Of a stretch of DNA of 12,887 nt, positions 6,149 through 12,708 are shown one piece after another. Source of the stretch: UBA1550 sp049294435. GTDB lineage: Bacteria; Patescibacteriota; Minisyncoccia; Phycocordibacterales; UBA1550. Under the pieces are notes generated by a model. It searched no databases and was not told the DNA's origin. It was given only the letters and a program-made list of their open reading frames with translations. Every line of letters starts with the position of its first letter. The stretch's first letter is position 1. The stretch is from positions 1 to 12,887 of the forward strand of contig JBAQCU010000040.1 in the NCBI GenBank assembly GCA_049294435.1, written 5' to 3'. The translations under genes and the position numbers were made by a program.

Positions 6149-6403
6149 ATGCTCAAATTAAACCAACTCCTTAATAGGTTTAAAAACCTTACAAATACAG
6201 ATAAAGAAAAAAAACAACTTATTATGGAAATTATATTAAATAAAAAAATTCCAATTAATATAAATCAAATCTTTATAAAAAAAAACACAATTTTATTCAA
6301 AACTCAACCAATTATAAAAACAGAAATTTTATTTAAAAAAGAAGAGATACTTAAAGATATTAGAAAAATACAAGGACTCCAAATAACATCTACTATTCTA
6401 TAA
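6149..6403 (+). CDS. Small protein after dnaN, possible minimal DciA/DUF721
   Basis: An 84-residue, lysine- and isoleucine-rich protein. I do not recognise it with certainty. An N-terminal helical part (about 1-30) is followed by a strand-like stretch IFIKKNTILFKTQPIIKTEI (41-60) and a helix FKKEEILKDIRKIQGL. The pattern 'strand, KNTILFKTQPIIKTEILFKKEEIL, short terminal strand' resembles the core of DciA/DUF721 proteins, which load the replicative helicase DnaB in bacteria lacking DnaC or DnaI. In many genomes a DUF721 gene lies near dnaN-recF; here recF is absent and the gene starts 1 nt after dnaN. Its base composition matches dnaN. Its last 11 nt overlap the convergent PBP gene. The gene is likely real; the function is a hypothesis. 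Confidence 0.7.
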   Translation: MLKLNQLLNRFKNLTNTDKEKKQLIMEIILNKKIPININQIFIKKNTILFKTQPIIKTEILFKKEEILKDIRKIQGLQITSTIL

Positions 6404-8918
6404 ATAACTGTGTTGTATAAACCCCTTTGTTTAAAACTGAATCATAAGCAATTATAGTAATAGTGTTATTGGTTGAAATAGAAGAAAAGTTGTTTAAAGT
6501 AAAAGAGAAAACATATGGAGATAAAATTTTTTTATCAACCAATTCACCATTAATATATAACTCAACACGACTCATAGGATATTTACTTGAAACAGACACA
6601 TAAATATTAAGAATTTCATCTATTTTATGTGGAATATTAAAATCAACACCAGACAATGAAACAACTGGAATAGTGTCGGCTGTGTGAGAAGTATCATATT
6701 CATTCGGAATATTACTACGATCCCCCTCTTTAATTCCTTGACCAAAAACCCACTCACGGACAGGTGTTTCCCATAACACATACTGTGAGTCATTTTGAGG
6801 GCTTATAGGTGGCAATCCACGAGGAGAATCTTTACTCACCCAATGGAGGATTGTGTGAACCTCTGGGACAACAATGACACCCTTCATCTCAATTGGCGTT
6901 AATGTGGTTGCAAGTTTTCCAGAAGACCTATCAATAATATATTTTTCACCACCTTGCCAAATACCTTGAAGAGGGGTAGGCAAAACGGTCAAGTCCTCTT
7001 TTTCTGGTGCAATAAAACGCTCTGAAGGAGTGATTTTCATCGCCTCAACCATAAAAGCGTGCCACACAGGCGTAATAATAAAACCAGCAATATTTTTATG
7101 AAGAGGAGTGTTGTCGTTGTTTCCGGCCCACATTCCAACGGCGATACGAGGCGTGTATCCTACTGTCCATACATCTTTAAAATCATTCGTCGTACCTGTT
7201 TTTACCGCCACATCTTTACCGGGGAAATAAAGAGCGGAATTAGAACCAAACTCAGGTGTTCTCGCAATGTTATCAGAAAGAATACTTGTGATTTTGCGAG
7301 CCACCTCAGTAGGTATAACTTGTTCACTAGATTTTTTAAATTGTTCAATAACTACCCCGTCTTTGTCTTCTATGCGCAATATTGAAGTATTTGGATTTCT
7401 CACACCGTCATTCGCGAAAACACCATATCCTCCTGTTAAATCAAGAAGGGAGACTTCTCCGCCTCCAAGCACAAGCGTAAGACCGTAAGTGTTTGCGTCT
7501 CCTAGTTTCTCAATACCCATACGACGCGCAGTTGTTAAAGAATCTGTAATACCCGCGAGATACAAAGTCTTTACCGCGGGGATGTTTAATGATTGCGCAA
7601 GAGCATCACGCATTGAAATCGGGCCACGAAATTTACCATCATAATTTTCTGGCATATAGCAATCTTCAGGTTTTACAAGAGGAGAAAATGGAACACCTTT
7701 TGCGTCGCAATTTGTACTAAAGTTTGTTTTTAAGTCAAAAATAGTTGTTTCAGGTGTGTAACCTTTCATAAAAGCTGTTGCGTATACAAAAGGTTTAAAT
7801 GTAGAACCCGGTTGACGGTGGGCGAGAGTTACATTAAAGTTGCCTTCTTTTTGAACGTCAAAATAATCTCTTGAGCCAACCATCGCGAGTACGTGACCGC
7901 TCGCAGGATCCACTGCCACCAATGCCATGTTTTTTGCTTCAAAATTTTTTTCAATATCAGGGCCATAGTTTGCAATAACAGCCTCTGCTTTTTGTTGGAG
8001 ATTGTAATCAAGAGTTGTAATTACTTTATACCCATTTTCTTGAATGGCAACTTCTCCGTATTTATTAGCAAGATATTCTTTTACCCACTCCACAAAGTGC
8101 GGAGCTCTAATTCCCCGCGGTTCGCGAGGAAGAAACTCAACCTTGTCCTTGAGAGATGTTTCATATTCAGAATTTGTAATAAAACCAACATCATTCATTC
8201 TGCGCAAAACAAGGTTTTTTCGTTCTTCAAGTTTGTCGCGATGGTTGCCGTATGGAGAGTAATATGTTGGAGCGTTTGGGATTGCGGCGAGATACGCGGA
8301 TTGTGTCAGAGTCAGGTCGATTGCTCGTTTGCCAAAAAAAGTCATACTGGCCTCACCAATACCGTAAATACTCCCGCCGTATGGGATCTCATTTAAATAA
8401 AGAGTGAGGATTTCATCTTTTGTAAAAGACTGCTCGAGTCTAAAAGAGAGAATAATCTCTTTTAATTTTCTAGTAATAAGTTTTTCGTCAGTAAGGAGAG
8501 TTTTTTTTACCACTTGTTGGGTAATAGTGGATCCTCCGCCTCGGGAGCCACCATATAGTATCGCGCGAGCAATACCGCGAAAACTAATACCGCTGTGTTG
8601 GTAAAAAGAAGTATCTTCAATTGCAATTGCCGCGTTTTTAACCCAAGGAGAAATTTCTTCGAAAGGAACTACTGTGCGTTTTACATCTTGGTGAACATCA
8701 TAAAGAAGAACCTCGCCCGTGCGGTCGTAAATTTTTGTTGATTGAGCAACCTTCCTGTCATGAAATTCAGAAAAGTCCGGAAGTTTCATAAAGGACGCCC
8801 AAAGAATAAGGATGCTCACAAAAATAAAACCACTCCCAACAAGAAAAAGAAACACTGTTTTTGAGTGGTTCAAAACAAAATTAAATATTTTCTTGAGAGA
8901 GCGGGTGCGTCGCGACAT
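6393..8918 (-). CDS. Class A penicillin-binding protein (PBP1A-type) with C-terminal Ig-like domain
   Basis: Bifunctional peptidoglycan synthase: a GT51 glycosyltransferase extends glycan strands and a transpeptidase cross-links peptides outside the membrane. The frame is open to a GTG at 8928-8930, but that codon overlaps the promoter, so the ATG at 8916-8918 (MSRRTRS) is preferred, giving 841 residues. Numbered from the GTG: membrane anchor about 25-48; GT motifs EDTSFYQHSG (105-114), GGSTITQQ (132-139), RKLKE (154-158), KDEILTLYLN (171-180); transpeptidase SxxK STFK (376-379), SLN (447-449), KTGTT (577-581). All catalytic motifs are intact. The last 90 or so residues (about 752-845) form a beta-rich, Ig-like module that may bind wall polymer. 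It is divergent from tyrS. Confidence 0.93.
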   Translation of the reverse strand: MSRRTRSLKKIFNFVLNHSKTVFLFLVGSGFIFVSILILWASFMKLPDFSEFHDRKVAQSTKIYDRTGEVLLYDVHQDVKRTVVPFEEISPWVKNAAIAIEDTSFYQHSGISFRGIARAILYGGSRGGGSTITQQVVKKTLLTDEKLITRKLKEIILSFRLEQSFTKDEILTLYLNEIPYGGSIYGIGEASMTFFGKRAIDLTLTQSAYLAAIPNAPTYYSPYGNHRDKLEERKNLVLRRMNDVGFITNSEYETSLKDKVEFLPREPRGIRAPHFVEWVKEYLANKYGEVAIQENGYKVITTLDYNLQQKAEAVIANYGPDIEKNFEAKNMALVAVDPASGHVLAMVGSRDYFDVQKEGNFNVTLAHRQPGSTFKPFVYATAFMKGYTPETTIFDLKTNFSTNCDAKGVPFSPLVKPEDCYMPENYDGKFRGPISMRDALAQSLNIPAVKTLYLAGITDSLTTARRMGIEKLGDANTYGLTLVLGGGEVSLLDLTGGYGVFANDGVRNPNTSILRIEDKDGVVIEQFKKSSEQVIPTEVARKITSILSDNIARTPEFGSNSALYFPGKDVAVKTGTTNDFKDVWTVGYTPRIAVGMWAGNNDNTPLHKNIAGFIITPVWHAFMVEAMKITPSERFIAPEKEDLTVLPTPLQGIWQGGEKYIIDRSSGKLATTLTPIEMKGVIVVPEVHTILHWVSKDSPRGLPPISPQNDSQYVLWETPVREWVFGQGIKEGDRSNIPNEYDTSHTADTIPVVSLSGVDFNIPHKIDEILNIYVSVSSKYPMSRVELYINGELVDKKILSPYVFSFTLNNFSSISTNNTITIIAYDSVLNKGVYTTQLFIE

Positions 8919-8930
8919 AATGTAGCACAC

Positions 8931-8939
8931 ATCATACCA
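8931..8939 (-). promoter_or_regulatory. PBP gene extended -10 promoter
   Basis: The minus strand reads TGGTATGAT, an extended -10, ending 12 nt before the preferred ATG at 8918. The expected leader is about 6 nt. This argues against the upstream GTG, which would be at or before the transcript start. Confidence 0.55.
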
Positions 8940-8972
8940 CAGAAAATGGGGATGGGCGAGCAGGAGTATTTA

Positions 8973-8981
8973 TGATAAAAT
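8973..8981 (+). promoter_or_regulatory. tyrS: tyrS extended -10 promoter
   Basis: TGATAAAAT fits TGnTAnAAT and ends 9 nt before the tyrS ATG, leaving a leader of only 2-3 nt. An overlapping TATGAT (8971-8976) is an alternative. It is back to back with the PBP promoter 33 bp away. Confidence 0.5.
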
Positions 8982-8990
8982 AAACGAACT

Positions 8991-10352
8991 ATGACAGTTG
9001 AAGAAATAGACGACCTTCTGACACGCGGAGTTGCAACATTTGTTGACCCGCGCGGGCAATTTAAGGAAAAACTCCTAAAAAATCCTAGCGAAGTAATAAT
9101 TAAATTTGGCATTGACCCAACCCGCCCAGATATACACCTAGGGCATGCAGTTATTCTCCAAAAATTACGTAAATTTCAAAACCTAGGATGCAAGGTCGTT
9201 TTCCTCGTTGGTGATTTTACTGCCCGTATAGGCGACCCAACAGGGAAAAGCAAGGTACGTCCAGAAATAGAACAAAAAGAGATTGAAGAAAACATGCAAA
9301 CATATCTTGTTCAAGTTGGAAAAATTCTTTCAACAGAATCAAAGGTGTTTTCCTGGATAAGAAACTCCGATTGGTTTTACTCAATTAGCGACCTTGCTCC
9401 AAAGGAAAACGCAGCAAATATTCAGTGTGAGGGAAGAGAGTACCCCCCTATTTCCTTTGTTGCGAAGGCTGTTCATTACACGGACACACGAATGCAATTA
9501 CAGCTTAATGATAAAAATTATGCCGAGTCATTTTCTATTTTCAACCTTCTTTGGATACTAAAACACATAACTTATGCACACCTCGTTGAGAGAGACATGT
9601 TTCAGGAAAGAATAAAAAATGGACAACCCCTCCATATGAATGAAATGATATACCCAGTTCTTCAGGGGGTAGACTCAGAAATTATTTATAAGTTTTATGG
9701 AGCATGTGACTTAGAGATAGGCGGAACAGATCAAACATTTAATATGCTTATGGGGAGAGACGTAATGAAAGCACATAAACAACTACCAGAACAGGCAGTG
9801 ATGAGCATAGACATTCTCGTAGGTACAGATGGAAAAGAAAAAATGAGCAAGAGCCTTGATAATTACATTGGGATTACTGATGAACCGCAAAATATGTTTG
9901 GTAAAGTAATGTCCATTCCAGATACTGCAATAGCAAACTACTACAAACTTTGCACCACAGCTGAGCCAAATAGAATAGAAGATGTTGGGAAGAAGCTGAA
10001 GGATTCAAACGTAAACCCACGTGACGTGAAACTAGACCTCGCAGAGGAAATCGTTTCGATGTACCACGGAAGAGAAAATGCTATTGCGGCAAGAGAAGCA
10101 TTTCTTTCCACTTTTCAAAAAAAAGAAATCCCTGAGGATATTGTAGAAATTAAGAGAGAAGGGAAGATGGGAGAACTGTTAAAATCAAAAGAAGTTGTTT
10201 CTTCAATAACAGAGTGGAGAAGGCTTGTTGACGAAGGAGCAGTAAAACGCCTTATAGAAGATGGTAAAGAGGAAAAAATAACAGACTTTACAGTAGAAGC
10301 AACGCCTGGCGTCTACAAAATTGGAAAAAGGAGATTTGTAAAGATAATCTAA
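8991..10352 (+). CDS. tyrS: Tyrosyl-tRNA synthetase
   Basis: Class I synthetase of 453 residues that charges tRNA-Tyr with tyrosine. Motifs: FGIDPTRPDIHLGHAVIL with the HIGH-type HLGH (49-52), VGDFTARIGDPTG (73-85), YPVLQGVDS (221-229), GGTDQTFN (244-251) and an intact KMSKS (284-288). The C-terminal part (about 385-450) looks like the S4-type RNA-binding domain that contacts the tRNA, ending VYKIGKRRFVKII. The protein is somewhat longer than the usual 400-430. About 45 extra residues lie between NSDWF (125-129) and LLWILKHITYAHLVERDMF (186-204). It is divergent from the PBP gene and ends in a strong palindromic terminator. Confidence 0.96.
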   Translation: MTVEEIDDLLTRGVATFVDPRGQFKEKLLKNPSEVIIKFGIDPTRPDIHLGHAVILQKLRKFQNLGCKVVFLVGDFTARIGDPTGKSKVRPEIEQKEIEENMQTYLVQVGKILSTESKVFSWIRNSDWFYSISDLAPKENAANIQCEGREYPPISFVAKAVHYTDTRMQLQLNDKNYAESFSIFNLLWILKHITYAHLVERDMFQERIKNGQPLHMNEMIYPVLQGVDSEIIYKFYGACDLEIGGTDQTFNMLMGRDVMKAHKQLPEQAVMSIDILVGTDGKEKMSKSLDNYIGITDEPQNMFGKVMSIPDTAIANYYKLCTTAEPNRIEDVGKKLKDSNVNPRDVKLDLAEEIVSMYHGRENAIAAREAFLSTFQKKEIPEDIVEIKREGKMGELLKSKEVVSSITEWRRLVDEGAVKRLIEDGKEEKITDFTVEATPGVYKIGKRRFVKII

Positions 10353-10397
10353 ACAAAAAAACCCCGCTTGTCAGCTGACAAGCGGGGTTTTTTTGTT
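10352..10397. terminator. Perfect palindromic bidirectional terminator
   Basis: A perfect 46-bp palindrome centred at 10374/10375. Its core is ACCCCGCTTGTCAG followed by its complement, with seven A on the left and seven T on the right. It therefore gives a strong GC-rich hairpin plus a T-run in both directions. It serves tyrS on the plus strand and the convergent acidic gene on the minus strand; its last two bases overlap that gene's TAA. Confidence 0.93.
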
Positions 10398-10542
10398 ATT
10401 CAATCTCACGAGTACTGAAATCCATCTCAGCGTCTTCTTCGCTGGAAAGGTCATCATCAGCGAGATCAATACTATCATCCGCAAAATCAACCTCGTCACC
10501 AAGGTCAATCATTTCGTCGTCTTTTTCTTCTTCCTCTGGCAT
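10396..10542 (-). CDS. Small acidic protein of unknown function
   Basis: A 48-residue protein in which about half of the residues are Asp or Glu. It starts MPEEEEKDDEMIDLGDEV and ends FSTREIE. It has no membrane segment, cysteine or signal peptide and is probably disordered. I do not recognise a family. Support for a real gene is the open frame ending exactly at a bidirectional terminator shared with tyrS, the strongly biased composition, and an AT-rich stretch before the ATG. A 12-residue open frame (10559-10597) lies just upstream on the same strand, and a double DnaA-box motif lies about 100 nt upstream. Low-complexity composition alone can be misleading, so confidence is moderate. Confidence 0.6.
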   Translation of the reverse strand: MPEEEEKDDEMIDLGDEVDFADDSIDLADDDLSSEEDAEMDFSTREIE

Positions 10543-10644
10543 AGTTTATTTTTAAAAATTAATCACCCAGAGCCCATACATCAACTCGGGTCTTCATAGT
10601 TGTAACAGAAAGTTTTTTTCTCTGCAAGAGTTTTTTATCGAAAC

Positions 10645-10663
10645 TGTGGATAAACTGTGGAAA
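10645..10663 (-). promoter_or_regulatory. Double DnaA-box motif away from the origin
   Basis: A perfect box TGTGGATAA (10645-10653, reverse of TTATCCACA) is followed 11 nt on by TGTGGAAA. The 19 nt are the exact reverse complement of 3341-3359 upstream of dnaA. It lies just past the 3' end of ruvC and upstream of the acidic gene on the minus strand. It may be a DnaA-regulated promoter site or a titration site. Confidence 0.6.
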
Positions 10664-10677
10664 GAGGTAATGCAACC

Positions 10678-11175
10678 CTAGAGTCCTTTGTTTGCAAGGT
10701 TATTTTGTGGTCGATTGTGCGCAAAATGCGTAAGCCCAATAGCAATCGCGTCCATTTCGTCATCTTGTTTGATGGCTTCTGCGCCAGAAACTAGTTTTTT
10801 AACCATAGTCATTACCTGTGTTTTGGTCGCTTTTCCATAGCCAGTCACCGCAACCTTGATTTGAAGAGGCGTGTATTCATAAACTTCAAGCCCCAAAATA
10901 CGCGCCTGGTATAAAATTGCCCCACGCGCCTCCGCAACCCGCATTGCCGTCTTTTGATTGGTCTCTATAAAAAGGTTTTCAATAGCGAGTTCCTCGGGGT
11001 GATATCCTTCTATTATTTGAGCTACTTTTTGCCCAAGCAGTTTCAGTCTATCTACAAACTGAAGGTCTGCCTTTGTTTTGAAACACTCAGAAAACAGCAA
11101 GGTTTCTTTTTTGTCCTTTTCAAGAACGGCGATACCAATACGCTCATACCCAGGGTCGACAGCGATGATTCTCAT
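10678..11175 (-). CDS. ruvC: Holliday junction resolvase RuvC
   Basis: A 165-residue RNase H-fold endonuclease, the normal length, that cleaves four-way DNA junctions in recombinational repair. The four acidic catalytic residues are visible: D7 in MRIIAVDPGYERIG, E66 in ELAIENLF, and D139 and D142 in DDEMDAIAIGLTH. Other family stretches are NQKTAMRVAEARGA (73-86) and VTGYGKATKTQV (110-121). The ATG gives the standard N-terminus and follows a -10-like element by 6 nt, so the mRNA should be leaderless. In many bacteria yebC and ruvC are adjacent; here a winged-helix/Cas2-like gene lies between them, and ruvA and ruvB do not follow. Confidence 0.95.
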   Translation of the reverse strand: MRIIAVDPGYERIGIAVLEKDKKETLLFSECFKTKADLQFVDRLKLLGQKVAQIIEGYHPEELAIENLFIETNQKTAMRVAEARGAILYQARILGLEVYEYTPLQIKVAVTGYGKATKTQVMTMVKKLVSGAEAIKQDDEMDAIAIGLTHFAHNRPQNNLANKGL

Positions 11176-11181
11176 TGCATT

Positions 11182-11190
11182 AGTGTATCA
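11182..11190 (-). promoter_or_regulatory. ruvC: ruvC extended -10 promoter
   Basis: The minus strand reads TGATACACT, an extended -10 with a 4/6 hexamer, ending 6 nt before the ruvC ATG. This predicts a leaderless transcript separate from the upstream gene. Confidence 0.4.
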
Positions 11191-11233
11191 TCAGCAATAA
11201 CTCCCGCAACCCCTCAAAGAATTTCCTTTCCTC

Positions 11234-11239
11234 TATAAT
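11234..11239 (+). promoter_or_regulatory. Isolated TATAAT with a 17-codon frame into the palindrome
   Basis: A perfect TATAAT on the plus strand ends 10 nt before an ATG (11250). That ATG opens a 17-codon frame running through the palindrome at 11260-11303 and stopping at its far edge. The spacing matches the leaderless promoters elsewhere in the window. It could be a real antisense or peptide-encoding transcript, a remnant of a gene cut by the palindrome, or chance. Confidence 0.25.
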
Positions 11240-11259
11240 CTATCCCTCCATGCATTCTT

Positions 11260-11303
11260 TCACCCGCACAATAGCACGCGATAGCGTGTTATTGTGCGGG
11301 TGA
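11260..11303. repeat. Palindrome family, copy 1 (3' side of the winged-helix/Cas2-like gene)
   Basis: A 20-bp stem with one G-T pair (11260-11279 with 11284-11303) encloses the loop GATA; the core arm is CCCGCACAATAGCACGC. It lies 12 nt beyond the stop of the minus-strand gene at 11316. The same palindrome recurs at 11930-11967 in the opposite orientation (loop TATC). It may act as a terminator hairpin, but no T-run follows. Confidence 0.75.
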
Positions 11304-11315
11304 GTGGTGGTGAAT

Positions 11316-11903
11316 TTAAATTAGATGAAAGTGGCGTTTAAGTTCTATTGCGTTGTCCACTTTAGTTGCGACAATAAAGCGCACATACTTTCGCGCTTGG
11401 TAAAACTCTATAAGGAACTCGATTTCCTTCGAACATGGGTATGGGTGAATAAAAACAGATTTCTGAAATTCATAGAAGCCCATGTTTTTGAAATGCATGC
11501 GTAGCGAGTCGCGCACCTTCTTAATCCCCTCTGGTACATCAAACATAACCATGCGCCATTTGCTGTCCCAGTGAGTGGGTGTTTGAAGCCCCATATTTTC
11601 AATGTTGTAAGTAAGCGCGACTTGCTCCCCTTTTTTTGAAAGAACAAGCGTTAGTGTGCCATCATGATTATCTTTTGTTGCAACAAGCTTTGATTTGTAA
11701 AGAGAGTGAATAGTACGATTGAGTGAGTGGCGGTGGATATTCTCCCACTCTTTTTGTATTTCACGCACAACAACAAAATAATGTTTTGGGTTGCGAGTAA
11801 GCCCAAGTGCTAGGCCTCCAAGCAAAAGCAGAATAACCTTTTTCTGCAAAGCGCTCGTGCGAGTTTTTTGAGAAACTTTATTTTTTGAGGCAATAGGCAC
11901 CAT
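11316..11903 (-). CDS. Winged-helix / Cas2-like (PaaX-type) protein
   Basis: A 195-residue protein. The N-terminal half (about 15-100) looks like a winged helix-turn-helix: ALQKKVILLLLGGLALG, then NRTIHSLYKSKLVATKDNHDGTLTLVLSKKGEQ. The C-terminal half resembles a ferredoxin-like Cas2 or PaaX domain: WRMVMFDVPEGIKKVRDSLRMHF with Asp122 after the first strand, then MGFYEFQKSVFIHPYPC and VRFIVATKVDN. PaaX regulators share this order; automated pipelines often call such CPR proteins Cas2, but no CRISPR array or cas1 is in the window. The frame is open to a GTG at 11936 inside the palindrome. The ATG at 11901-11903 lies after a good -10, so I prefer it. The gene sits between yebC and ruvC and is flanked by two inverted palindromes. 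A DNA-binding regulator is the likeliest role. Confidence 0.8.
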   Translation of the reverse strand: MVPIASKNKVSQKTRTSALQKKVILLLLGGLALGLTRNPKHYFVVVREIQKEWENIHRHSLNRTIHSLYKSKLVATKDNHDGTLTLVLSKKGEQVALTYNIENMGLQTPTHWDSKWRMVMFDVPEGIKKVRDSLRMHFKNMGFYEFQKSVFIHPYPCSKEIEFLIEFYQARKYVRFIVATKVDNAIELKRHFHLI

Positions 11904-11919
11904 TAAAGTAGTGTAAGCT

Positions 11920-11928
11920 ATTTTAGCA
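11920..11928 (-). promoter_or_regulatory. Extended -10 promoter of the winged-helix/Cas2-like gene
   Basis: The minus strand reads TGCTAAAAT, ending 16 nt before the ATG, for a leader of about 9 nt. The -35 region falls inside the adjacent palindrome (11930-11967), so a protein bound to the palindrome, possibly the gene's own product, could block it. Confidence 0.5.
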
Positions 11929-11929
11929 T

Positions 11930-11967
11930 TCCGCACAATAGCACGCTATCGCGTGCTATTGTGCGGA
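11930..11967. repeat. Palindrome family, copy 2 (5' side of the winged-helix/Cas2-like gene)
   Basis: A perfect 17-bp stem (11930-11946 with 11951-11967) encloses the loop TATC; the arm is CCGCACAATAGCACGC. It is the inverted counterpart of 11260-11303. It lies just upstream of the -10 of the minus-strand gene and 111 nt past the yebC stop. The stretch 11968-12078 beyond it is almost pure purine on the plus strand; a 33-codon Lys/Arg-rich frame there is probably composition only. Confidence 0.75.
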
Positions 11968-12078
11968 TGAAAAAAGTTAAAAAATTGAAAGTTGAGAGAA
12001 GAATTGAAGAAAAAAGAGACAACAAAGATAAGAAATGGGATACAACAAAAGGAAGAAAGAAGAGGTAAAGACAGCGCG

Positions 12079-12609
12079 TTATTCTGCGTTTGTGTAAACC
12101 TCCTGCACGTCATCGTGGTCATCAAGTTCTTCAAGTAGGGAAGACAAGGCCTCGCCGTCTTCGTCTGACAGAGGAACGGTCGTTTGGGGCCCATACCCTT
12201 CGGCTGTTTTGATAAAAGCCCACATTGCGGCGCCCTGTCCTGCGAGAGCAAGCCCGCGTTTTGACAGGAGATGCTTAATCTCTGCAACAGTTCGGTTTTT
12301 GTTGTCAGTAAGACCTTCAATAATGACTGCGCATCCGCCCGGACCGTACGCTTCATAAAGTACCGCTTCCATATTGCCAGCGTCGCCACCCGCACCTTTT
12401 TTTGTAGCGCGCTCAATGAGGTCGTTGTTCATATTCTCCTTCTTCGCACGCTCAATAACTGCACGAAGACCTGATGCTGAAATGTTTCCTCCAGCCTTCT
12501 TAGATTCAAGTGCAATAAGTTTTGAAAACTTTCCAAAAATTTTACTACGCTTCCCGTCCGTGATTGCTTTTTTATTCTTGATTTGCGACCATTTATTGTG
12601 TCCTGACAT
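12079..12609 (-). CDS. yebC: YebC/TACO1-family protein, shortened form
   Basis: A 176-residue member of the YebC family, once annotated as transcription regulators and more recently linked to helping ribosomes through difficult sequences such as proline runs. The N-terminal signature MSGHNKWSQIKNKKAITDGKRSKIFGKFSKLI and the middle EAVLYEAYGPGGCAVIIEGLTDNKNRTVAEIKH (81-113) are clear. It ends DDHDDVQEVYTNAE, the usual family C-terminus. Typical members have about 240-250 residues. Here about 65 are missing between AMWAFIK (near 127-133) and TTVPLSDEDGEALSSLLEEL, so most of one ferredoxin-like domain appears lost while both ends are kept. The ATG lies 9 nt after a TATGAT -10. It is divergent from the peptidoglycan-binding gene. 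Confidence 0.92.
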   Translation of the reverse strand: MSGHNKWSQIKNKKAITDGKRSKIFGKFSKLIALESKKAGGNISASGLRAVIERAKKENMNNDLIERATKKGAGGDAGNMEAVLYEAYGPGGCAVIIEGLTDNKNRTVAEIKHLLSKRGLALAGQGAAMWAFIKTAEGYGPQTTVPLSDEDGEALSSLLEELDDHDDVQEVYTNAE

Positions 12610-12618
12610 CGTGTACTC

Positions 12619-12624
12619 ATCATA
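12619..12624 (-). promoter_or_regulatory. yebC: yebC -10 element
   Basis: The minus strand reads TATGAT, ending 9 nt before the yebC ATG, so the leader is 2-3 nt at most. No Shine-Dalgarno and no clear -35. Confidence 0.45.
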
Positions 12625-12693
12625 CGCAAAACCAGAAAAAAGGAAAGTCTGTCATTTTGTGTGCGCGCTCTTCTTTTTCCTTTTCCCCTCCTG

Positions 12694-12699
12694 TATAAT
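12694..12699 (+). promoter_or_regulatory. -10 element of the secreted PG-binding gene
   Basis: A perfect TATAAT ends 9 nt before the ATG at 12709, the same spacing as for yebC and tyrS. This predicts a nearly leaderless mRNA. Confidence 0.5.
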
Positions 12700-12708
12700 A
12701 TACAGAAC

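Noticed and set aside
8919..8930. Upstream GTG start for the PBP adding four residues
   Set aside because: It lies at or before the predicted transcript start; the ATG at 8916-8918 gives a normal basic N-terminus before the membrane helix.
10559..10597. 12-codon minus-strand frame upstream of the small acidic gene
   Set aside because: Too short to judge; no recognisable leader-peptide feature and no attenuator hairpin tied to it.
11316..11903. CRISPR-associated Cas2
   Set aside because: The Cas2-like half is fused to a winged helix, and neither a CRISPR array nor other cas genes are present, so a PaaX-type regulator fits better.
11967..12068. 33-codon Lys/Arg-rich plus-strand frame
   Set aside because: It lies in a nearly pure purine tract where long open frames arise from composition, has no promoter, and begins in the palindrome arm.
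11946..12416. Long minus-strand frame overlapping yebC
   Set aside because: It is in another frame of a clear yebC gene and has a composition-driven Phe/Leu tail.
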